Of a stretch of 64,000 nucleotides of DNA, positions 1 through 10,115 are shown piece by piece. How positions within the stretch are numbered: the first letter of the stretch is position 1; every line of letters starts with the position of its first letter. Position numbers and translations under genes: made by a program. The DNA comes from Cydia pomonella (Eukaryota; Arthropoda; Insecta; Lepidoptera; Tortricidae), in contig NC_084717.1 of NCBI RefSeq assembly GCF_033807575.1, positions 6,821,692-6,885,691 on the forward strand, in the 5' to 3' direction. The notes under the pieces are model-generated. The model searched no databases. It was given only the letters and a program-made list of their open reading frames with translations, and was not told the origin of the DNA.

Positions 1-1174
1 TTTATTTCGGTTATCCTCCAAACTTTTATAAGAATGCGAACGATTTAAGAACTTTATTGTAACCTAAAAAAAGATTTATTCGACGAGCGACGAAACGGCT
101 GGCTGACCTGGTGGTGTGTCACGTAAACATAGACACCGACATAGGAAGAAACCGGGTTTCATTGCTCTAAACCGGTTAATTAGACAAGAACTGTTCTCAT
201 AAAACCGGTTTAAAAAGTAACCGTTTTTCGAGCGAAACCGAAATTAAAAGGTTTTGCGCCAAGCATATGATCACGGTTTCGAAATTTAACCGGTTTCCAA
301 GCCTTGCTGCTAAGGCAGTCGTGGTAAGGCTACTCAATACTTAATTTACTCTGAGACTACTATTATGTTACTGAACGAAGTAAGTAATATAAAACCATAA
401 TGAGGTTGTTGGAATTGTTGCATATTTATCATAACCCGGCAAAGATAAGTGGTAAGTATTATTGGCCCTTGAATGGACTTTCCCTTATTAATCCACTTTT
501 AAAATTTGTCGAAAGTAGACGTATACTATACTATCAATTTGACTCCTCGTGCTTAATATTGATACAAGAGCAAGCGAAAGATTTAAAAATTGAGCGTAGC
601 GAGTTGTGAGGGTTTCAAGGCAAGTGGGTTAAACAAACTATGATACCGAGTGAAACACAAAGTAGTCACCGACACTGTAAAACATTACAAATGAAATCCG
701 AATTAATGCAATAAAATATTTATCGTTATTTTTTTTATGTCATAGGCATCAAACGTGCAGACGAGCCGCCTGATGGGAAGCAGTCATCGCAGGCCATGGA
801 AATAGCAACATCGGAGGAGCCACTTATGCGTCGCCAACCTTTGAGAACCCTAAATACCAAAATCATTACTTAAAAATCAATTCCAACGGCCAATATAAGG
901 AAACAACTAAAAATGTACATGTAAAATGTAAATGTAAATGTATTTACTTTGCCACTCTCGTGGATAAAATCCAACTTTCTTATCAGTTTTTGACGTATAA
1001 ACAGAGACTTTACTTACTTATATTAAGACGTATGATAATACATATACACAGGTCCGATAAAGGCATGCTAATTGACTTGCGATAATCGATTAAAATGATT
1101 TACATAATAAAATAAGAGTGCACTCATTGTATTTAAATAATTAAGTAAGCCAAATAATTAGCAGATATACTTAC
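1..1174 (-). other. first intron of the UGT gene, with repeat debris
   Basis: This stretch lies downstream of the UGT exon on the minus strand, so it should be intron. I find no further UGT exon in it. Around 145-300 it is rich in AACCGG/CCGGTT words, as in the ends of hAT-like elements, but no paired termini are visible. A SINE-like repeat lies at 733-850. The short open frame at 400-609 has no recognisable motif and is probably chance. Confidence 0.5.
733..850 (+). repeat. diverged copy of a dispersed lepidopteran repeat
   Basis: The segment contains the block GCCGCCTGATGGGAAGCAGT followed by ATCGCAGGCCATGGA and a GGAGCCAC...GCGTCGCCAACCTTT end. The same order of words recurs at 14960-15072, so this is an interspersed repeat with two members here. 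Its preceding T-run and its position inside an intron fit a retroposed element. The class (SINE or LINE fragment) is not resolved from sequence alone. Confidence 0.6.
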
Positions 1175-1990
1175 AGTTGGTAATGCTTTAGGCGGATTAA
1201 CATGAATGCCACCGATATCAATAACGTTATCAGGCCTGGCAACACCGCCAAACACTGACTGATGCGTGTTTACAAACACTAAACTGGCATTCGCCGCGAT
1301 GCTCTCCAAACTCGGCAAATCATCTCCCAAATACTTGTACAAATATACATGATCTGTCACTTGCGATCCAACGTAGTACACCCAATTGGTAATATGATAT
1401 AGAACATAGCTCTTCAATCTGTCGAAGTACCAAGGATCCTTTCCATACGGAAGGCTAGCTAAAGGTACGGATGCGGAATTGAAATTGATTCCGAGCCTGT
1501 TGTACTGCCACGCTTGGACGGGCTGAGGATTGAAAGCAATGTACGGAGCGCTCAGATTGGCAGCCAATGCTATGGCACAATCGCTGTTATACGACTCCAC
1601 TAAAACGACATCGAAGCGAGGTCGCGTCTTGATCAAGTGCAGTACTTGATTGTTATTCATTAGCTTCTTGCAGTCGTCGTTACCGTTCTTAGTCGACACC
1701 AGTGTTTCGAACGGCACTCGCGACACTTCATTCACGATCACAGATTCATACGATAGTCCTTTATACACTTGTTGATCACTTAACAGCACTTCTTTATACG
1801 AAGCTGGCGGATTGGGGAGTTGGAAATGCGTAATCAGAGTCACTTCATGCTCGCGCGTAGCTAACTCTCTAAACAAACCACGGTAAGTCAGATAATTATT
1901 CCGATCCAACGATGGGAATATGCCGAGAATTCTATAACAGTCTGCAACGAATAGGGTGGCAAGGAAATAGGAGAGAACGTATTTTCTCAT
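1175..1990 (-). CDS. UDP-glycosyltransferase, first coding exon (partial gene)
   Basis: UGTs transfer sugar from a UDP-sugar to small lipophilic compounds in the ER lumen; in insects they detoxify plant toxins, insecticides and pigments. The exon encodes 272 residues: a signal peptide (about residues 1-19), then the variable N-terminal acceptor-binding half. Family marks are ILGIFPSLDR after the signal, REHEVTLITHF (45-55), RFDVVLVESYNSDC (125-138) and PYIAFNPQP. The exon ends ...KALPT at a canonical GTAAGT donor (1174-1169) in phase 0. The UDP-sugar signature and C-terminal membrane anchor must be in exons left of the window. The ATG at 1990 is followed directly by the signal peptide. Aligned against the usual S-H-x-x-V block, the catalytic His position appears to be Asn32 (see findings). 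Confidence 0.93.
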
Positions 1991-3559
1991 TTTTGCGGAC
2001 GCGTTCGTTTTGTTGCACTGAGAATTGGTTACTAGGGCGTGAATTGATGCCGGCTTGCGTAGTTATCTAATAATAGGTAGGTATGAGGTAATCGTTGATG
2101 ACGTGGTCATTTCGTAACGGACAAAAATACTGGTGACGGTGTTAATGGTGTGATCATGACCTCGATAGCCGTGGAAAATAGTGAAGACGTGATGCCATGC
2201 CGACGGCGCGGCCGAGACTGTTTGAATATAATGATGTAGAAAGTTATGCGTACGAGTGGCTAATAATGATACTTATTTACTTGCAGATGAATTTTGATAA
2301 CGGTATCTGCAGAGTGCAATGGTTGGACTATGACACAGTTCACTGTTTCCGAGCTATTTGTCTACCTAAGTACTGATTTAATTTATCTAATTATTGTCCA
2401 AACTTTATTTGTTGAAATAATTTAACATATACAAAGTATACAAACGGAGTTTCGGTAAGTAAGTACCTTTCGGTAAGGTATATCTATAGGTATGTATAGC
2501 TGCAGCTTATAAAACAAACGAAGTAGAGCCAAAATAAATTTTGTATGAAAAACTTTAATTCGCTGTATTTCTTTGACTATGGTATCTGAAGTTACATAAA
2601 CTAATTACAGGCAATAGATACACGTTATCCTATTGCAAGTACAGTTTTAGAGCAATCTAGGTAGTCGTTTTAAAATGAGAGCGTAATTACGTTTGTATGG
2701 AAAACCGAGCTTGATGCAAATTTCCAAAATTGCGAAATTTCCACATGGGAATATTTTTGGAAACTTTTTATAAGTGTTTGTGTATGGGAATATAAATTGT
2801 ACTTTTCCAAGGTGATACATTCCTTTGTTTCCTGTGAAAATTTTGTGTAATTTCCTTGAAAGTTTCCAACTTTAAACTTTCCGCAACTTATACATCTGTA
2901 CTTTTAGGGTTCCGCTCTGTTACTGAAGAGATTTGACGTGGACAAGTGCGACCATCATATCCGTATAGGACGGAAACATCCCGGCGAAACCATGACGTCA
3001 CTAGACAATGCCCACACCGACATTACCATGCTGATTAAGATTCATGACTAATTAATGTAGTAGCGGGGTCTTGAGGCCTTTGTCCGATGCAGGATTCCGA
3101 CTTTTCGACGTTTGGTTTATATTGTAACACACAAAATATTAAATGTAAATATTTTTTTCTCGAATATGCTAAAATAGTACGGGAAGTTCTTCGTTATGGT
3201 CAAACTCAAATTAAAAAAATTCAAACCATTATTGTCATGTTTTAGCGGACGGGAATGTTATTACTGTATAGTTTTTTACTTTTTTTAAACATGTATCCAC
3301 TAAGAAAAACTCATACAGCCATAAGCGGTATTATGAGCCATCAAATCAGACTATATAACTTTAATATTTTTTTAAGGATCTCATGTGTGCAAATATAGCT
3401 TATTATAGCGTACTGAATGGCAGAATAGTTGTACCTTTAACTTTTAAAAAATAATTAAAGAGGGAAATTGTTTTTGACGTTTTTGATGTGAAGTTTCGAT
3501 TTGAGTGGTTCATGTTTAAATTATGATATTTCCTCGCATGTTTGGAGAAAAACACTATA

Positions 3560-3657
3560 TATGCCTCGGCAGGAACAGCAATTCGTGGATTCGTCTTCTT
3601 TGTCGGACGACGCGAATCGAAACTCATCCACGAATTGCCCTTTCCCGGCCTCTGCAA
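3560..3657. repeat. imperfect palindrome, possible small foldback element
   Basis: GCAATTCGTGGAT at 3578-3590 is matched by its exact reverse complement at 3626-3638. The symmetry extends outwards imperfectly (CCTCGGCAGGAA against TTTCCCGGCCTCTG). The arms are about 45 bases with a short centre. Confidence 0.6.
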
Positions 3658-3704
3658 TAATATACTATTCCTTTTTTATTGTGGAAAGTACGACATTACA
3701 GTCT

Positions 3705-3796
3705 ATAAATTGCATATACAGATGTCTCACGTTGGCCGGAGTTGATCTTCGTTGAGTTTTTCATTGTGATTGACATCTCTATATGCAATTTATACA
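3705..3796. repeat. inverted repeat, about 22-base arms
   Basis: TATAAATTGCATATACAGAT near 3705-3724 is mirrored by ATCTCTATATGCAATTTATA near 3775-3794, with one or two mismatches. It could form a stem with a 50-base loop. No target duplication is evident. Confidence 0.5.
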
Positions 3797-4260
3797 CAAG
3801 ATATTGTCAAAAACTAGAAATAAATAGTAAGATTAATTAAACGTACATACGCCCCTAATAATAAACCTATTTAATCTATATTATAAAACTGCAGTCTTGG
3901 CTTTCCTATAAAAATACGTACTCAATGATAGTACGCAACAATATAATCCTGTATGAAATGTTTATTCAAATATAGGCAAAGGTCACCTTATAAATATGCC
4001 TCAACTTATACTTATTTATTTTTTCTAAGTTAAATTTGTTTTCACAAAGATCGCATTTGCGTGGTTGAATTACACATTAGACTTAGGAAGACTCTCTCTT
4101 TACTTTTTCTCTTCCACTTAGCATGTTCTTCGGCATGTAAGAAACTAACCTCAACACACCTAAGTAGGTAGTGACGGTATCTTTTCTTTTTTTTGTGTGG
4201 TGCGCACAGAGGAGAAAAATTGTTCTCGAAAAAAAATATAAAAATTTGATCAGGATCTTT

Positions 4261-4372
4261 ATAGATCGTGTCATTTACGATGACGCACGAATTTCAGAAT
4301 TGGACAAATCTAACCTTTAACGGCATGACAATACGAACCAAGGGATGCGTCTTCGTGAATGACACGATCTAT
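4261..4372. repeat. inverted repeat with perfect 15-bp ends
   Basis: ATAGATCGTGTCATT (4261-4275) has its exact reverse complement at 4358-4372. A further GAATGACACGA copy follows at 4386-4396. A small foldback or MITE remnant is likely. Confidence 0.5.
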
Positions 4373-4465
4373 CTATATGGGCAGTGAATGACACGAGCTA
4401 CAATTGAAGTCACGCACACAACAATAAAAATCATGTAATGACAGGGAGTTTTTGAAATTAGTACC

Positions 4466-4685
4466 TGTTAGCGCCTCCTTGGTGCTACCTTTATGCGTTG
4501 CTGGCCGCTGATCGCCGTATTGATTTTGAATTCTTTTTTTGACTTTGACGATATATATGCCAATTATTTTTCTTATGGTGTGATAGATTTTATTTTTACA
4601 AAGAAGAAATGTATGAATTTATTTACTAAAACTTAAATATATAACAATAAAGTTTATATGTTTGAACGATTGTATGTTCTCAACA
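4466..4685 (+). repeat. 5' LTR of the BEL/Pao element
   Basis: 220 bp, starting TGTTAGCGCC and ending TCTCAACA. It contains an AATAAA polyadenylation signal at about 4645-4650. Reading both copies side by side I find no difference from the 3' LTR at 8920-9139. Confidence 0.97.
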
Positions 4686-4690
4686 TATTT

Positions 4691-4708
4691 TGGTGACCCC
4701 GACGTGAT
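4691..4708 (+). other. primer-binding site complementary to tRNA-Trp
   Basis: TGGTGACCCCGACGTGAT begins five bases after the 5' LTR. It is complementary over 18 bases to the 3' end of animal tRNA-Trp including CCA. This is where minus-strand DNA synthesis would be primed. Confidence 0.88.
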
Positions 4709-5039
4709 CGACGTGATCGACGTGACGTTATTTGATCAAATACGCAATATTTGATATTTGTATGAAGATTGCGCTGAGTTGAAATGAAGAGTATCCTTCG
4801 GAGAATATCCCAGTTTATCCAATAACGATTACCAGATGAGTTGTGAGTTTAAACCGGTGAGAGCACGGATGGCTATTGCTGGTACCCATCAACTATCAAT
4901 CGCTATTTTATCGTAAGTAATTAATGGGTAATTCTACGAAGCGCGAGATTATTACTGTAAGTACCTCTATGTACCTAAATTTGCTTTAATGCGTATGCAA
5001 GTATAATTTACCAGTTTAAAATAATCTCGCACCCTCAAA

Positions 5040-6386
5040 ATGGAGGAACTCAAACGTCAAAGAGGAAAAGTTCGGAGAGCTTTAACCCTATTCAAAAAAT
5101 TCCTCACGCCGTTGTTAGATAAAAAGGATCTAACTCATGTTCTTGTAAATGAATGCACTTTTAGGTTGTCTAAACTACAGGAGGCATTTAATCTTTTCGA
5201 TGAAATTCAAACTAATATTGAATTACAGGATGATTCTCAGAGTGAGCTGGATGCTCGAGAGGCCACAGAAAATGAGTTTTATTGTGCAATGGCTCAGGCC
5301 CAAGAGGTAATCGCCGCCTTTAAGGAAAAGGACCATCAAGGGGACGAGTTCTTCAGGCAGAGCAGCCGTCAGCGGGGAGGAGCAAAAAATGTGAAACTCC
5401 CGCAGCTAAGACTTCCTCCCTTTGATGGAAAGACAGATAAGTGGCTAGAATTTAGAGACCTTTACCTGTCTTTAATACATAACAATGAGAACATTGATGA
5501 CGTTTGTAAATTTCACTATCTCAAGTCATACCTTCAAGGCGACGCAAGCTTAGTTATTAATTCTGTGTCCGTCTCAGCTGAGAACTATCCTATCGCTTGG
5601 TCTCTTTTACGTGAGCGATATGATAATAAACGTTTGTTAATCAATCAGCATTTAAAGGGTTTGTTTAGCATAGAGCCTTTGTCGAAGGAAAGTGATGAGA
5701 GTTTACGCAAATTAATTGATAATTTGTCAAAAAATGTACAAGCACTCAAGTCTCTTGGTGAGGAGACCGATAAGTGGGTTACCTTGGTTATCTATATGGC
5801 CTCGTCGAAACTTGACGTTAGTACCGCGCGAAAATGGGAAGAGTTTCGTAGTGACATAACTTCTCCGTCATTACAGGAGTTTTATAAATTCCTTCGTAAC
5901 AGAGCTGACGTTTTAGAAACGGTATCTAGTTCGAGGAACGACAAACGTCATATTCAGACGGATTTCAATAAAAACGATAAACGTCAAAATGTTACTCCAA
6001 CTAAATGCTTTGTTTCGTCAGGCCTGTCACCGAGATCTTCGACTAGCGTAGTGGTAAATGACTGTCACTATTGTAAGCAGGATCATAGGCTAAACGATTG
6101 TCCCAAATTTAATTCCTTATCGGTTGATGACCGCTTCCTACAGGTGAGTCAATGGAAGTTGTGCAAAAACTGTTTGCGCCCCGGCCACACTGTGTATCAG
6201 TGTAGCACCAGTACTGCATGTAGGGTTTGCAAGAAAAGGCACAACACCATATTGCATAGAGAAGTGATTAATCAGCAGCAAGGTGAAGAGGAAGCAGCTG
6301 CCGGACCTAATAATATTTCACGTCCTCAAATGTCAGCATCTTCTTCACCTTCAAGCATAAGTCAAGAAGCTAAGCCCCAAGCATGA
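5040..6386 (+). CDS. gag: BEL/Pao gag polyprotein
   Basis: The 448-residue frame encodes the structural protein that packages the element RNA. After a helical, charged N-terminal part it has the DUF1759-type core (from VKLPQLRLPPFDGK, about residue 118, including KFHYLKSYLQGDA) seen in BEL/Pao gag. It then has a basic Ser/Thr-rich linker and three Cys/His clusters near residues 340-405: CxxC-HxxxxC, CxxC-GHxxxxC and CxxC-H, which are nucleic-acid-binding zinc knuckles. It ends at TGA (6384-6386) followed by CTAG. The protease lies in the same frame right after this stop. The ATG at 5040 is the first in-frame start after the leader. Unlike pol, gag is uninterrupted. Confidence 0.92.
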   Translation: MEELKRQRGKVRRALTLFKKFLTPLLDKKDLTHVLVNECTFRLSKLQEAFNLFDEIQTNIELQDDSQSELDAREATENEFYCAMAQAQEVIAAFKEKDHQGDEFFRQSSRQRGGAKNVKLPQLRLPPFDGKTDKWLEFRDLYLSLIHNNENIDDVCKFHYLKSYLQGDASLVINSVSVSAENYPIAWSLLRERYDNKRLLINQHLKGLFSIEPLSKESDESLRKLIDNLSKNVQALKSLGEETDKWVTLVIYMASSKLDVSTARKWEEFRSDITSPSLQEFYKFLRNRADVLETVSSSRNDKRHIQTDFNKNDKRQNVTPTKCFVSSGLSPRSSTSVVVNDCHYCKQDHRLNDCPKFNSLSVDDRFLQVSQWKLCKNCLRPGHTVYQCSTSTACRVCKKRHNTILHREVINQQQGEEEAAAGPNNISRPQMSASSSPSSISQEAKPQA

Positions 6387-7169
6387 CTAGCATTGTCGCG
6401 CGCCGATTCGTGGGTCAAGTCACGCTTTATGTATAAAGACGGTAGCGGTGACGCAAGCTATGATGAGACTTGTGATTCGGCTATCCTGACAAACTCGACT
6501 GACACGACTGTCACGTTAACAGCGGCAGACCGCCGTCATATTATGTTGGCTACAGCTCTAGTTGAGGTGACTATTAACGGAAACAAGTTTGTTTTGCGCG
6601 CGTTGCTAGACAATGGTAGTCAGTCTTCATTTATGACTGAAAAGGCTGAACAAAAGATTGGTTGCAGTACAATTATTGTAAATCGCTCCATTTCGTGTCT
6701 TAACAAAATCCCTTTATTTATAAATGAATATTGTGACATTAATTTACATTCACTCCACACGTCATTTATAGCTGAAGTGCGGTGCTATATCATAGCTAAG
6801 ATTACGGATGAGCTTCCTGCAGTCAAGATAGGAACAAAAGTAGATATTCCTAACAATATTACCCTAGCTGATCCTAAGTTCCAGTCGCCGGCAGAAGTCG
6901 ATCTCTTGCTTGGTTCTGATATATACTGGGACTTGATTGAGCAAAGAAAAATTAAGCTAGGTATAAGACGACCATATTTAGTAGAAACCGAGCTAGGTTG
7001 GATAGTGGCTGGCCCTACGGGGAGGAGGCCCAGGGACTCTACGAGTTCTCATACTATCCGCTGTAACTTTTCACAAGAAATTAAAAACCAGTTGTCAAAA
7101 TTTTGGGAACTGGAAGAGTTACCTAGTTTGAAATCTGTAGTATCCTCAGATTATACTATTTTAAGTTAG
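6387..7169 (+). CDS. BEL/Pao protease region, in frame with gag
   Basis: An open stretch of 260 codons continues in the gag frame after the TGA at 6384. The aspartic protease motif is LLDNGSQSSFM (about 6604-6636); BEL proteases usually have D-S/T-G, so the Asn after Asp is a variant. The region around LLLGSDIYWDLI and ETELGWIVAGP is the conserved DUF1758-type segment. It stops with TAG at 7167, just where the deleted reverse transcriptase should begin. There is no ATG near its beginning, so expression would need readthrough of the gag stop or an original sense codon there. Confidence 0.85.
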   Translation, partial: LALSRADSWVKSRFMYKDGSGDASYDETCDSAILTNSTDTTVTLTAADRRHIMLATALVEVTINGNKFVLRALLDNGSQSSFMTEKAEQKIGCSTIIVNRSISCLNKIPLFINEYCDINLHSLHTSFIAEVRCYIIAKITDELPAVKIGTKVDIPNNITLADPKFQSPAEVDLLLGSDIYWDLIEQRKIKLGIRRPYLVETELGWIVAGPTGRRPRDSTSSHTIRCNFSQEIKNQLSKFWELEELPSLKSVVSSDYTILS

Positions 7170-8409
7170 GTTCAAGCGGAACCTCGGAGTTTAAAAACGT
7201 TCGTCGCAAATCGGGTTGGTGAGATTCAAGAATTGTCTTATCATAGTTCATGGAGACACGTGCCAGAAGAGATGAACCCTGTTGATTTGGCATCAAGTCA
7301 AAATGTATGTACCGCCGATATTTGGCTTCAGGGTCCGTCTTTTCTTACTGACCGTATGTCAAATTGGCCATAACTGAATCAGCACCTCAGCGATACTAGT
7401 TGCATACCCGAAATGAAAACGTTTACTCTTATTGATAATACAGTAGATAAAAACTACTGTGTCGTAGACTTTGAAAGATATTCGAAGTTGACGACTTTGC
7501 AAAGAGTCTTTGCATATGTGCAAAGATTTATATACAATTGAAGAAATCTGATAAAGCAATCTCAACTAGAGTCTTTCAGGGATGATCTTTGCTTACTGCA
7601 AAAAGATAAACCTTTACCTTTAAAGTCTCGAATACTCAAACTTCTACCATTTATAGATGAGGACAGACTACTACGTGTCGGTGGTCGTATTCAGAATTCT
7701 TCAGGCAGTTACACGCAAAAGCACTCCGCATTATTAGATGCTAAACACACATTTACGAAGCTGCTTTTTTAGCGTGAATATAATAAAACTTTGCATGGAC
7801 CTGTTAAACTAATAATAATTAATCTACGCAATCCATTTTGGCCTATACGCGGGATAGATTTAGCTAGGAGTACGGTTAATAAATGTAAAAAGTGTTGGAT
7901 TATGAAAGCAGAAACTGTAAATCCTATAATGGGGAACTTACCTGAAACCAGAGTCACACCGAGTCTGCCATTTAAGGTTTGTGGAGTTGACTTTGCGGGA
8001 CCCCTTTTGATTACAGATCGTATAGGACGAGGCTGTAAGATAACCAAGGCTTTCTTAGGTCTTTTCGTTTGTTTTTCGACAAGGGCTTTACATTTAGAAC
8101 TCATAAGTAGTCTTTCTACTGACGCTTTTATTCAATGTCTCCGACGGTTTAAAATATCTCGTCGTGGTTATCCATACGAGATTCATTGCGATAATGGTTC
8201 AAATTTTGTGGGTGCGAGTAACGAACTTGCTTCCTTTCTGAAGTCTAGCAATAATTCTGTAGCTTCGTGGGGGGCTAATGAGGGTATAAAGTTCGTGTTC
8301 TCGCCGGCTTTTTCTCCACATTTCGGAGGGATATGGGAAGCCGGAGTCAAGTCAGCTAAATTCCATATGGCACGAGTCCTAGGCAATACTCACATGACTT
8401 TGAAGAATT
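7170..8409 (+). pseudogene. BEL/Pao pol remnant: RNase H end, zinc-binding and integrase core
   Basis: The frame continues from the protease with an internal deletion: sequence resembling the region just after RNase H (VANRVGEIQEL...WRHVPEEMNPVDLAS) follows at once. In-frame stops are seen at 7167 (TAG), 7371 (TAA), 7539 (TGA) and 7770 (TAG). From 7791 a clear integrase follows: Cys pair CKKC, then catalytic Asp in VCGVDFAGP (codon 7989), Asp in HCDNGSNF (codon 8190) and Glu in GIWEAG (codon 8337). A one-base loss just before 8409 shifts the frame in the downstream part of integrase. The protein cannot be made intact. Confidence 0.88.
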
Positions 8410-8884
8410 GACCACGCTTTTCAATCAAATTGAAGCCATGCTGAATTCTCGACCGCTGACCTATTTATCGACCGATCCCAACGACCTGGACCCATTAACG
8501 CCAGGTCATTTTCTGATCGGACAGTCATTGATGTCTTTACCTTCTCCGAACCTGTTGGTCATCAACCCAAATCGGCTAAGCAGATATGAGCACATCGAGA
8601 AAATGCGGCAGCAATTTTGGAATCGCTGGCACAAGGAGTTTCTGGCCAAATTACAGGAACAGATTAAGTGGAAGGTCAACACACAACAACTTCAAGTTAA
8701 CGACGTGGTTGTCGTTAGAGAAACAAACGTCCCTCCAATGAAATGGAGAATGGGCCGAATAGTTAAATTGTTCCCGGACAAGACAACGTATCCAGAGTGG
8801 CGGATGTTGGCACGGCACGTGGCATAATACGAAGAGCAGTTCATCGTCTATGTCCACTACCCAAACCGGAAGAAGCTTTCTCCG
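8408..8884 (+). pseudogene. BEL/Pao integrase C-terminal part, frameshifted
   Basis: After the frameshift the polyprotein goes on in another frame with NSRPLTYLSTDPNDLDPLTP and RMRQQFWNRW-like signatures, then a DUF5641-type end (WRMGRIVKLFPD). A second frameshift near 8775-8790 makes the ORF stop early at 8827; the usual C-terminal ending can still be read in a third frame to about 8884. These are characteristic BEL/Pao C-terminal motifs. Confidence 0.82.
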
Positions 8885-8905
8885 TCCTCGAGGCTCTACC
8901 TCCTC

Positions 8906-8919
8906 GAGGGGGGGGAGTA
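8906..8919 (+). other. polypurine tract before the 3' LTR
   Basis: A run of G (GAGGGGGGGGAG) ends just before the 3' LTR. It is the expected plus-strand primer of a retrotransposon. Confidence 0.8.
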
Positions 8920-9139
8920 TGTTAGCGCCTCCTTGGTGCTACCTTTATGCGTTGCTGGCCGCTGATCGCCGTATTGATTTTGAATTCTTTTTTTGACTTT
9001 GACGATATATATGCCAATTATTTTTCTTATGGTGTGATAGATTTTATTTTTACAAAGAAGAAATGTATGAATTTATTTACTAAAACTTAAATATATAACA
9101 ATAAAGTTTATATGTTTGAACGATTGTATGTTCTCAACA
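8920..9139 (+). repeat. 3' LTR of the BEL/Pao element
   Basis: 220 bp, apparently identical to the 5' LTR. It is followed by GTACC (9140-9144), the second copy of the target duplication. Confidence 0.97.
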
Positions 9140-9506
9140 GTACCTATTCATTTTTCGTACCGATAGCAAGCTGAAACGCCAGCTGCAAGATGTATCAAAA
9201 AGTTACCTTAAGTTTTTTTTAGCTTAATATCGTGCACTTAAGTCACATTAATTCATTCAATAATGTTTTTGCGATTAGTTATCTTTGTAGCTGTGGGTAG
9301 AATCATTCACCTCAAACCTCAACTCTCTTGCAGATACAATACATGTGGTTTGTAGTTAATTAACTAGTCATTAGCAGAAACTACGGTCTCTCTTGAGGGT
9401 GTTAATGAACTTAAAATATTTAATAACTTACATAATTATTATGAATTCATTTTAATGAGTTTTTGTAAAAGGGCTCTAAGCGCTGAAGAGCCGTTATTCT
9501 CTAAGG

Positions 9507-9532
9507 CGCCCACGTATCTGTATACGTGGGCG
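9507..9532. repeat. perfect 11-bp stem-loop
   Basis: CGCCCACGTAT and its reverse complement ATACGTGGGCG flank the four-base loop CTGT. A G+C-rich perfect stem stands out in AT-rich DNA. Function unknown; no poly-T context or Helitron-type CTRR end follows. Confidence 0.6.
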
Positions 9533-10009
9533 GTTTTGTCTCTGTTTTATCTTTGTATATTGTACCTAATACTATTTTTTGTGCTTAGAATTTCATTTTC
9601 CTTAGACTAAAATTATCAACGTGATAAAATAAAATGAGAGGTAAGTGTACATTTCGCCCTGTCGTAACCACGACGAGACACCGTCATATGGCTTCGCAGT
9701 TAGGGTTGTCAAGTATAGATAGTTTGTTTTATTAAAATGGTGGCAAACAACCGCACGATCCGCATGAATGTATGTATATTGCGTACTCGTAAAATATCAA
9801 GGTATTTAAAAATTGTATAGATTGTGGTTATGCCAAATTCCTATGAAATATGACGTTTATAGTGCACTTAGTTAATTTAAACCCTGGCAGATTCATTTTC
9901 GAGTTTTGGTTTGGAGAATGTGCCAAATCATAAAATTTCTCACAATGTAATGCAGAAATAATGAAGTAACATATTGGGATACCCTCCTACCTCCTACAAT
10001 TTAGGAGGG

Positions 10010-10115
10010 ATTTCAATCTTTTCGGGTCAGAGGTGTAGGGTTAGAGCCGGCGTAGCTTTGACGTTCATAATATTGTAATTTTGCCTACTAGAAATAAACT
10101 ATCTTTATCTTTATG
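10010..10115 (+). repeat. possible retroposon 3' tail
   Basis: The words TTTGACGTTCATAA, ATTGTAATTTTGCCTACT and a CTTTATCTTTAT short repeat resemble the 3' ends of common lepidopteran retroposons. This is recognition by memory of the family style only; there is no second copy in the window. Confidence 0.3.

Larger units (their letters stand above)
1991..4460. other. intergenic region upstream of the UGT exon
   Basis: No protein-coding exon with splice signals was found. The region holds several inverted repeats listed separately (3560-3657, 3705-3796, 4261-4372). The overlapping open frames at 3403-3755 on both strands arise from the palindromic repeat, not from a gene. The UGT promoter should lie just above 1990, but I see no convincing TATA box there. 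Confidence 0.45.
4466..9139 (+). mobile_element. BEL/Pao-type LTR retrotransposon, internally deleted, recent insertion
   Basis: The element is 4674 bp, bounded by two 220-bp LTRs (TGTTAG...CAACA) and flanked by the 5-bp target duplication GTACC (4461-4465 and 9140-9144). Order inside: primer site, gag with DUF1759-like core and zinc knuckles, aspartic protease (DUF1758-like), then directly the end of the RNase H/spacer region, integrase and C-terminal domain, and a G-rich polypurine tract. Intact BEL/Pao elements are about 6-8 kb; reverse transcriptase and most of RNase H are missing here. The pol part carries several stops and two frameshifts. The LTRs look identical base for base, so the copy inserted recently even though it cannot move on its own. 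Confidence 0.95.

Noticed and set aside
3403..3755. several overlapping 67-84-residue frames
   Set aside because: They coincide with an imperfect palindrome; both strands are open because the DNA is self-complementary. No domain, no splice sites.
9480..9540. Helitron end
   Set aside because: The hairpin is present but no CTRR terminus follows at the expected distance.
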